5,664 nucleotides of DNA from Rhodobacterales bacterium CG2_30_65_12 (GTDB lineage: Bacteria; Pseudomonadota; Alphaproteobacteria; Rhodobacterales; Rhodobacteraceae), in contig MNZL01000082.1 of NCBI GenBank assembly GCA_001873585.1, forward strand, positions 1 to 5,664, given 5' to 3'. The translations under genes were made by a program, and so were the position numbers. Positions 1 to 4,189 of the stretch are shown piece by piece; within the stretch, counting starts at the first letter, position 1; the number at the start of each line of letters is the position of its first letter. A model generated the notes under the pieces. The model was not told the origin of the DNA, did not search any database, and was given only the letters and a program-made list of their open reading frames with translations.

Positions 1-188
1 CGACGCCGGCGCCGAGAACTGGGCCGTGATCGCCACCCTGATCGAGACCTGCAAGCTCAACGCCGTCAATCCACATGCCTGGATCACCACAACCCTCACC
101 GCTATCGCGGGCGACCATATGCAGAGCCGGGTCAAAGACCTGCTGCCTTGGAATTACGCCACAAAGGTGTGACCGGAACACCGGTTAC
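1..188 (+). mobile_element. Right end of an IS66-family insertion sequence
   Basis: The element covers the transposase tail plus a 16-bp 3' flank. Read inwards from base 188 the terminus is GTAACCGGTGTTCCGG, which begins with GTAA, the usual first bases of IS66-family terminal inverted repeats. Sequence beyond 188 changes character to IS256-type remains on the opposite strand, which supports an element boundary there. IS66 elements usually make 8-bp target duplications, so the right copy would be GCTCAGGT at 189-196. The left end and the other duplication are outside the window, so the exact boundary is an inference. Confidence 0.65.
2..172 (+). CDS. IS66-family transposase (TnpC), C-terminal end only
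   Basis: This is the last 56 codons of a transposase whose N-terminal part lies left of the window; the stop is TGA at 170-172. The translation contains NWAVIATLIETCKLNAVNPHA and ends in SRVKDLLPWNYATKV. This matches the conserved C-terminal element of IS66 transposases (typically NWAVIASLIETCKLNGVDP, then DLLPW). The family carries out DNA cut-and-paste or copy transposition, and the catalytic DDE residues would be upstream, out of view. The stop lies only about 16 bp before the presumed right end of the element, as is usual for IS66. The visible tail has no frameshift, so the copy may be intact, but that cannot be judged from here. Family assignment is confident. Confidence 0.88.
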   Translation, partial: DAGAENWAVIATLIETCKLNAVNPHAWITTTLTAIAGDHMQSRVKDLLPWNYATKV

Positions 189-517
189 GCTCAGGTCGCG
201 GTTGATGGTGTCAACGGCGGCGTAAAATCCTTCCACGTGACGACGCAAAAGTAGGCCACTTGCGGGTTGGGTGAGATGGCGTTCGCACCCAGCAGCGCCT
301 CAATCGCTGCCGTTAAATTGCCGGTCGATACACCCTTGAGGTCACGCCACGGCAGCTGCTCTTCCACCGATTTCGCCTTGCGCAGGTAGCGCTGCAGGGT
401 GCTGGGTGTGAAGGTGATCTTGTCGTCGCCCTGTTTGCAATCCCGCACGCGCCGCACCTTTACGGGCAACGGACCCACGCCGGTCAGTATCGCGCGCTCC
501 GGCAGGTGACCTGCGAG
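189..517 (-). pseudogene. IS256-family (mutator) transposase fragment B, truncated and frameshifted
   Basis: The frame read leftwards from about 517 gives GHLPERAILTGVGPLPVKVR, then RVRD, KITFTPSTLQRYLRKAKSVE, LPWRDLKGVSTGN and AIEALLG. This follows the N-terminal third of IS256 transposases of the type 'NGYLPEREIQTGIGPV...RVRDR...KIxFTSSILPPYLRR.KS.EELLPWLYLKGISTGDF'. Similarity in this frame stops after ISPNPQ at about bases 259-276. A different frame then reads RRHVEGFYAAVDTINRDLS up to the IS66 boundary, and RDLS sits where the family has its conserved RDLS. I infer one frameshift followed by interruption by the IS66 element. The start, most of the DDE core and the C-terminus are missing, so this is a non-functional relic. 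The family call is confident; the frameshifted tail is tentative. Confidence 0.75.
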
Positions 518-851
518 GACGGCTGGCAAACGACCCCGAACGTGCACATCACGGCCAGCGCCAGCATCACGGCCCGGACCGACCGGCGCCCGCGCACCAG
601 CGATTGCGGGCAGAACCGCGCCCCGCCATGCCCTGCGGTCTTGGGCTCGTCGACGTGGACGGTGCCCGCAGGTGTGTCGCGGTAATGGCCCGCGCCGAGC
701 AACCGCTCAGGCTCGATCCGCATCGCCGGCTTGAACGCCAGCTCGAACGCCCGCGCGAACACCGAGGCGATGCGCTTGGCCGATTTGCAATCAACTGCTC
801 CAAGACCGCCTCAACGCCTCTATCCTTCCGTCCGTTCATTCGCTCTACCAT
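508..851 (-). pseudogene. IS256-family transposase fragment A, frameshifted with internal deletions
   Basis: From the ATG at 851 one frame gives MNGRKDRGVEAVLEQLIA. The reading then shifts frame at about 770-785 into VFARAFELAF, AMRIEPERLLGAGHYRDT, PAGTVHVDEPKTAGH, and CPQSLVRGRRSVRAVMLALA. These match IS256 transposases of the type 'FARAFELA...MRIERERFLGAGHYERTPERRGYANG...DTPAGTVTVDVPKTAGHDGEPFYPQSLERGRRSVRAVMLAVAEMY'. About 15 residues between AGHY and DTPAGT (the RGYANG stretch) are missing, and the part after VMLALA is shortened to a SSQV remnant at about 508-519. Fragment B begins immediately after and covers an overlapping portion of the same fold, so A and B come from two different IS256 subfamilies. 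Non-functional. Confidence 0.75.
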
Positions 852-981
852 GTCTTGAAGCGATGCCCGGCGCGCACGCCCTCTTCTACCCCGAAGCGTG
901 CACGGCCGACCTGCGTTATGGCCCCGACGAGATCCTGGAGCCCGATCTGGAGGTGGACCCGGAGGTTGGCCAGTTGCCGGT
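852..981. other. Spacer between IS relics and arfB, no assignable gene
   Basis: This is about 130 bp with G/C-rich third positions. A + strand frame from an ATG at 863 stays open through the spacer with a plausible composition (FYPEACTADLRYGPDEILEP and onward). It then runs antisense to arfB with no stop until base 1684, and I recognise no family in it. The complementary - strand frame is also open and unrecognised. It may be a shred of a gene cut by the insertions, or chance. No terminator hairpin with a T-run is visible here for arfB. Confidence 0.3.
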
Positions 982-1404
982 TCAGTCGTCACCCGGAACA
1001 CGGCCCCGCAGCGCCTTGACCTCCCCGCGCGCCTTCTTGCCCTCCAGCCGCCGCCGTTTGCTCCCCAGCGTTGGCTTGGTCGGAACCCGCCGTTTGGGCG
1101 CCACCAGAGCGGCGCGCACCATCTCGGCCAGCCGATCCGCCGCGATCTCTCTATTGCGCGCCTGGCTGCGTGTATCCTCCACCCGGAGCACCACCGCGCC
1201 GTCAGTCGTCCATTTGCGGCCAGCGATCCGCCGCAGCCGCGCCTTCACCGCCGAGGTCAGCGCCGGCGAGCGCGCCGCCTCGAAGCGCAGTTCCACCGCC
1301 GTGGATACCTTGTTCACGTTCTGCCCGCCCGGCCCGGTCGAGCGGGTGAAGCTCTCGGCAAGCTCCCAGTCTTGCAGCACGATATCGTCGGTCACGTGGA
1401 TCAT
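982..1404 (-). CDS. arfB: Alternative ribosome-rescue factor ArfB (YaeJ), peptidyl-tRNA hydrolase
   Basis: This 140-aa protein has the same length as E. coli ArfB. Known family role: it enters the A site of ribosomes stalled at the 3' end of non-stop mRNAs, inserts its basic tail into the empty mRNA channel and hydrolyses the peptidyl-tRNA ester. The sequence shows the release-factor catalytic loop STGPGGQNVNKVSTAVELR (about 22-40, GGQ at 26-28) and the RF1-like fold around it. The lysine/arginine-rich C-terminal tail (about 104-136) includes KRRVPTKPT and GSKRRRLEGKK, the hallmark separating ArfB from RF1, RF2 and mitochondrial ICT1-like variants. The ATG at 1404 fits the family N-terminus, but its upstream region (GGCTTCGCCCC) has no good Shine-Dalgarno. 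A strong hairpin ends 34 bp upstream, leaving little room for a private promoter, so expression may depend on read-through. Confidence 0.95.
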   Translation of the reverse strand: MIHVTDDIVLQDWELAESFTRSTGPGGQNVNKVSTAVELRFEAARSPALTSAVKARLRRIAGRKWTTDGAVVLRVEDTRSQARNREIAADRLAEMVRAALVAPKRRVPTKPTLGSKRRRLEGKKARGEVKALRGRVPGDD

Positions 1405-1430
1405 GGGGCGAAGCCTAAACCGATGGCCCG

Positions 1431-1463
1431 AAATCGAAAAGGGCCACCGCTGGGGTGGCCCTT
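1431..1463 (-). terminator. Intrinsic terminator-like hairpin just upstream of arfB
   Basis: On the - strand AAGGGCCACC (1463-1454) pairs perfectly with GGTGGCCCTT (1448-1439) across a 5-nt loop CCAGC, giving a 10-bp GC-rich stem. The stem is followed by TTCGATTT, so the T-run on leaving it is TTTT, broken by CGA. Flanking TCG and CGA can lengthen the stem. The + strand lacks a T-run after the hairpin, so the orientation is - strand. It would end transcripts coming from yhhQ or from the small ORF, but lies 34 bp before the arfB start codon. Confidence 0.7.
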
Positions 1464-1473
1464 CGAGAAGTCT

Positions 1474-1480
1474 GGAGGTG
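1474..1480 (-). promoter_or_regulatory. CACCTCC segment: possible internal anti-Shine-Dalgarno
   Basis: Read on the - strand this is CACCTCC, the exact complement of GGAGGTG at 1598-1592, the Shine-Dalgarno of the small ORF upstream in the same transcript. It also equals the core of the anti-Shine-Dalgarno at the 3' end of 16S rRNA. It sits 10 nt before the terminator stem. Pairing could hide the small ORF's ribosome site, or could act on other mRNAs if the transcript is a small RNA. A 7-nt match in a GC-rich leader may be chance. Confidence 0.3.
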
Positions 1481-1546
1481 GGGCCGGTTAGGCGTGCGCC
1501 AGATCAGCCCGCAAACCGTGCCGGGGGCTGCCCCGACATGGCGCGA

Positions 1547-1588
1547 CTACTTTGTCCCGACACCTCGCTCCGTTTGTTCTCTAGACAT
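1547..1588 (-). CDS. 13-codon ORF with consensus ribosome site (possible leader peptide)
   Basis: ATG at 1588 to TAG at 1549-1547 encodes MSREQTERGVGTK. It is preceded by AAGGAGG (1600-1594) with a 5-nt spacing, by far the best ribosome binding site in the window and better than those of the large genes. The peptide is hydrophilic with no membrane segment or known motif, and I do not recognise it. It lies 68 bp downstream of the yhhQ stop and is followed, 7 nt after its stop, by an 11-codon ORF (1539-1504), then the CACCTCC segment and the terminator-like hairpin before arfB. The layout suggests a leader peptide or small-protein mRNA. The strength of the ribosome site is seen; the function is an inference. 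Confidence 0.4.
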   Translation of the reverse strand: MSREQTERGVGTK

Positions 1589-1593
1589 GGACA

Positions 1594-1600
1594 CCTCCTT
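1594..1600 (-). promoter_or_regulatory. Consensus Shine-Dalgarno AAGGAGG of the 13-codon ORF
   Basis: The - strand reads AAGGAGGTGTCCATG. This is a full-length match to the 16S anti-Shine-Dalgarno, correctly spaced from an ATG, in a place where no conventional gene starts. It is the main reason for calling the small ORF translated. Confidence 0.6.
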
Positions 1601-1655
1601 TCTGAATGTTGCGATAGGGAAAGGTTGCCACATATTTTGTGCCGGTCAACACTTT

Positions 1656-2294
1656 TTATGCTGTATTTGGTGAAAGTTTCGTAACAAGCAGCTTGAAAGG
1701 CACAAGTGCCACCAAAGCGAGCGTAAGTTTTACGCCCCAATCGGCAAAGGCGAGCGAAACCCAGAGCGGCACCACTGCGCCAACCCCTAGGAACGGCACC
1801 CCCTCCCAGGCCCAGCTCACTGCCGCGTCGGCATTGGCGCTGAAAAGCGTGATGGAGGCGGAGAAGGCGATGGTGAAAAACAGCGCCGTGTCCACTGCCG
1901 ATCCCACCAGCGTCGAGGCGAGCGGTGGCAACCACCATTGCCGGCGGCGCAACGCGTTGAAAATGGTCACGTCGAGCAGCTGGGCCGACAGGAAGGCCAC
2001 GCCCGAGCCCACCGCCACCCTGAGCGGCACGGCGGCGTAGCTGTAGCCATCGCCTTCGAGCATGATCTGGGAGCCGACGAGCGAGCTTGCCAGGCCAACG
2101 AGAAAGCCGGCAAACACCACCTTGCGCGCCGGGCCGGGGCCGTAGACGCGGTTCATCACGTCGGTGACCAGAAAAGCGATGGGGTAGGTGAAGGCGCCCC
2201 AGGTGAGCCAGTTGCCGAACAGGAACTGGACGAGGATATTCGAGGCCACCACGACGGCGGCCATGGCGAGAATGCCGGGAAGAATGCGAGCCAT
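1656..2294 (-). CDS. yhhQ: Queuosine precursor transporter, YhhQ/VUT family
   Basis: This is a 212-aa inner-membrane protein; E. coli YhhQ, which takes up the queuosine precursors preQ0 and preQ1 for tRNA wobble modification, is of similar length. Hydrophobic segments lie at about residues 5-25, 33-48, 57-76, 92-113, 123-147, 167-185 and 188-205. The family-typical stretches WLTWGAFTYPIAFLVTDVMN (about 29-48), followed by RVYGP, and DTALFFTIAFS (about 135-145) are present. The ATG at 2294 fits the family N-terminus (RILPGILAMAAVVVASN), although no clear Shine-Dalgarno precedes it. The phytase-like gene ends 91 bp upstream on the same strand, so co-transcription is possible. No queuosine biosynthesis gene is visible nearby. 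Substrate is assigned by family. Confidence 0.9.
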   Translation of the reverse strand: MARILPGILAMAAVVVASNILVQFLFGNWLTWGAFTYPIAFLVTDVMNRVYGPGPARKVVFAGFLVGLASSLVGSQIMLEGDGYSYAAVPLRVAVGSGVAFLSAQLLDVTIFNALRRRQWWLPPLASTLVGSAVDTALFFTIAFSASITLFSANADAAVSWAWEGVPFLGVGAVVPLWVSLAFADWGVKLTLALVALVPFKLLVTKLSPNTA

Positions 2295-2312
2295 GTTTTT
2301 GGTCCGTTTTTA

Positions 2313-2337
2313 CAAGGTTGCGGAGACTTGGCCCCGC
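2313..2337 (-). promoter_or_regulatory. Hairpin with possible pseudoknot in the yhhQ 5' leader
   Basis: On the - strand GCGGGG (2337-2332) can pair with CTCCGC (2325-2320; one G-U pair) around the loop CCAAGT. CAAG within that loop can pair with CTTG at 2316-2313, only 3 nt downstream, and this is followed by an A-rich run (TAAAAACGG) before the ATG at 2294. A small H-type pseudoknot with an A-rich tail ahead of a queuosine-transporter gene recalls preQ1-I riboswitches. However, the A-rich part lies outside the knot and the consensus is not met. Low confidence. Confidence 0.15.
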
Positions 2338-2385
2338 CGCTTGCGGGACGCCCGGCGCATACGCCCGCCGTGGCCGCCCGTCAAG

Positions 2386-3279
2386 CTACTGCGCCACGAC
2401 GTATTCGACAAACTCGGTGGCTTGGAAGAACTTGAAATTATCGTCCGGGATCATCGTCAGCCGGATCGCGCCGGCTTCGTCGCGCCACACCGCGAGGCCT
2501 TCGAGGTTGTCATGCCGGCCCGAGCCGGTTAGCAGCAGCACCGTTTCACCGGCGAACCCGGTGGGCGTGATCTCGAACCGGCGCACCCGGGACGAAAAGC
2601 CAAACACGCTCGTGAGGGCGCGTTCGAGCAGGTAGAACCGTCCGTCCGGGCCGATGTCTGCCCCCACGGGCAGAAACTCACCGCGCCGGGGAATGCGGCC
2701 AAAGCGGCCCCAGGCCCCGCCCTTGAAACGGTAGACGTTGAAGGGCCGGCGCAGGCCGCCAGAGCGCTCGGGCAGGGTGTAGAGCGCGCCGTCGGGGCCG
2801 ATGGCGAGCGCCTCCAGCGAGGAGTTGAGCTTCATACCGGCAAAATCTTCGTGCGTGGGCAGGGTCTGGGGATCCTCGGCGCGGGTGTTTGGATATTCCA
2901 CCACCCGGTGCATCGCTTCGTAAGAGATGAAGACCCGCCCGTCACGCGCCAGCGCCAGCCCTTCGCTGTCGTTGTAATACCGCGGAAGCTTGTGGCCATC
3001 GGTGTGGGTGATCGGCCGGATCGTGCCGGGGGTAACGCCGATGATCCGCCCGGCTTCATCGCGCGTGATCCGCCCGGTCAGGATGCTGCCCTTGTCCGAG
3101 ATCGTTACGAAGGTGCTGCCGTCGGGCGAGAGTTCCAGCCCCGACCAGCCGCCGAATGCGTCGTCGCGCATCGACCAGATCAGCGTCGAGGCCAGCTGCG
3201 CCTGCAGCTCCGATTGCGCCAGCGTGGCCGGAGCCAGCAACGCGGCGGCGATTATTCCGAGCGCAGGACGGAGGCGCAT
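2386..3279 (-). CDS. Secreted esterase-like/phytase-like beta-propeller protein
   Basis: This 297-aa protein has an N-terminal signal peptide (MRLRPALGIIAAALLAPATLAQ, cleavage likely near residue 21), so it is exported to the periplasm. The mature part shows propeller-like repeats built on 'EGLAL..DGRVFISYE': about 46-60, 104-121 (DSEGLALARDG), 155-172 (LEALAIGPDGALYTLPER), 207-220 (GPDGRFYLLER) and 257-281 (DNLEGLAVWRDE). This is the pattern of the 'esterase-like activity of phytase' domain family (PF13449 type), in which acidic residues of such repeats often bind metal. The true substrate is unknown, and phytate hydrolysis should not be assumed. The ATG at 3279 lies 28 bp inside the end of mepA, which fits translational coupling; the upstream site is weak. 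Family call firm, function open. Confidence 0.85.
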   Translation of the reverse strand: MRLRPALGIIAAALLAPATLAQSELQAQLASTLIWSMRDDAFGGWSGLELSPDGSTFVTISDKGSILTGRITRDEAGRIIGVTPGTIRPITHTDGHKLPRYYNDSEGLALARDGRVFISYEAMHRVVEYPNTRAEDPQTLPTHEDFAGMKLNSSLEALAIGPDGALYTLPERSGGLRRPFNVYRFKGGAWGRFGRIPRRGEFLPVGADIGPDGRFYLLERALTSVFGFSSRVRRFEITPTGFAGETVLLLTGSGRHDNLEGLAVWRDEAGAIRLTMIPDDNFKFFQATEFVEYVVAQ

Positions 3280-4184
3280 TGGGCCGGCAGATCAGCTAGC
3301 GTGAGCGGGGCACGCGGGGGTGTGGGCTTTGCGTTCGGGTCTGGCGGCGGTGGATTTAGAATCCGGGCCACCCAATCCTCGGCCTCCTTGCAGCCGTCGC
3401 CGGCTGGCGGCGGGGCCTGATTTTCGCACGCACTTTCGCCAGCCGGACAGGCGAGGCGGACGTGAAAATGATAATGATGACCATACCACGGGCGGACCTT
3501 GCGCAGCCACGCCCTGTCGCCTGTTTCGTCCTTGCACATCTGCACCTTGGCACCGGCGAAGACGAAAATGCGTGCCACCGCAGGGTCGGAGGCGGCCGCC
3601 TTGATCACTTGGTGATGCGCCCGCGTCCAGTCGCCATTTACATAAGCCCCGTTCGCGCGCTGCATCGAGATCGACGACAGGTTTTCGCGCTCGGCTGCGG
3701 TAAGGTCGAGACGCGCGGGCGGCAGCATCCAGATATCGGCATCAAGCCCGAGCTGGTGGCTGGCGTGGCCCGAGCGCATCGGCCCGCCGCGCGGCTGGCT
3801 CATGTCGCCCACATAGAGCCCGGCCCAGCCCGTTTGTGCCGCCGCCTTGGCCGAGAGGCGTTGAATGAAGGAGATCAGCGCCGGGTGGCCCCAGTTGCGG
3901 TTGCGGCTCAGCCGCATGGCTTGCCAGGTGGGTCCGGTTTCGGGCAGTTGCACCGCCCCGGCGAGGCAGCCGCGCGCATAGCCGCCAAAGCTCTCGGGCC
4001 GTTGCGCCGAAGCGTGGGCCACCGGGCCAAAGAGCGCCTTGGCCGGTTCGTTCGAGGTTGACACCCGCACCGCCGTGGCGCGCGGCGCGCCGGTATCGTA
4101 GTCGCTGCTGCTGCCGCCGGTGGTGCTCATGCAGCCGGCAAGGCTGACAGCAAAGGCGAAGGGAAACAGGAAGCGCGTGCGCAT
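3252..4184 (-). CDS. mepA: Penicillin-insensitive murein endopeptidase MepA, predicted lipoprotein
   Basis: This 310-aa peptidase M74 protein belongs to a family that cleaves D-alanyl-meso-diaminopimelyl cross-links in peptidoglycan and is a LAS-type zinc enzyme. The zinc/catalytic motifs are intact: SGHASHQLGLDADIW (about 138-152; H140, H143 and D150) and GHHYHFHVRL (about 235-244; H239 and H241). Six cysteines besides C18 (C73, C217, C247, C253, C265, C303) fit the three disulphides of the family. The N-terminus has a type II signal with lipobox LAGC, acylated Cys expected at residue 18, followed by a Ser/Gly-rich linker. E. coli MepA is described as soluble periplasmic, so membrane anchoring is notable. 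The start at 4184 was chosen because the signal peptide begins there and it lies 5 bp after the MFS stop; the frame stays open further upstream only as overlap with that gene. The proline-rich segment 278-292 is unlike the catalytic core. The 3' end overlaps the phytase-like start by 28 bp. Confidence 0.95.
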   Translation of the reverse strand: MRTRFLFPFAFAVSLAGCMSTTGGSSSDYDTGAPRATAVRVSTSNEPAKALFGPVAHASAQRPESFGGYARGCLAGAVQLPETGPTWQAMRLSRNRNWGHPALISFIQRLSAKAAAQTGWAGLYVGDMSQPRGGPMRSGHASHQLGLDADIWMLPPARLDLTAAERENLSSISMQRANGAYVNGDWTRAHHQVIKAAASDPAVARIFVFAGAKVQMCKDETGDRAWLRKVRPWYGHHYHFHVRLACPAGESACENQAPPPAGDGCKEAEDWVARILNPPPPDPNAKPTPPRAPLTLADLPAQCASVLRSE

Positions 4185-4189
4185 GGGGC

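Noticed and set aside
898..1491. Another + strand frame opposite arfB.
   Set aside because: It is antisense to a confidently identified arfB and has no recognisable motif.
1621..1649. TTGACC at 1649-1644 (- strand) as a -35 box for the leader RNA.
   Set aside because: At 16-18 bp spacing the -10 candidates (CAACCT, AACCTT, ACCTTT) are poor, so I do not call a promoter, although one could exist here.
731..1684. Long + strand open frame of about 317 codons.
   Set aside because: It runs antisense through the IS256 relic, arfB and the leader, and its translation is Arg/Ser/Pro-rich like a shadow of GC-rich coding DNA.
2295..2385. GC-rich inverted repeats after the phytase-like gene as a terminator.
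   Set aside because: No T-run follows any of the possible stems on the - strand.
3462..4061. Open + strand frame of 199 codons opposite mepA.
   Set aside because: It is antisense to intact MepA catalytic motifs, has no ribosome site that stands out and no recognisable family.
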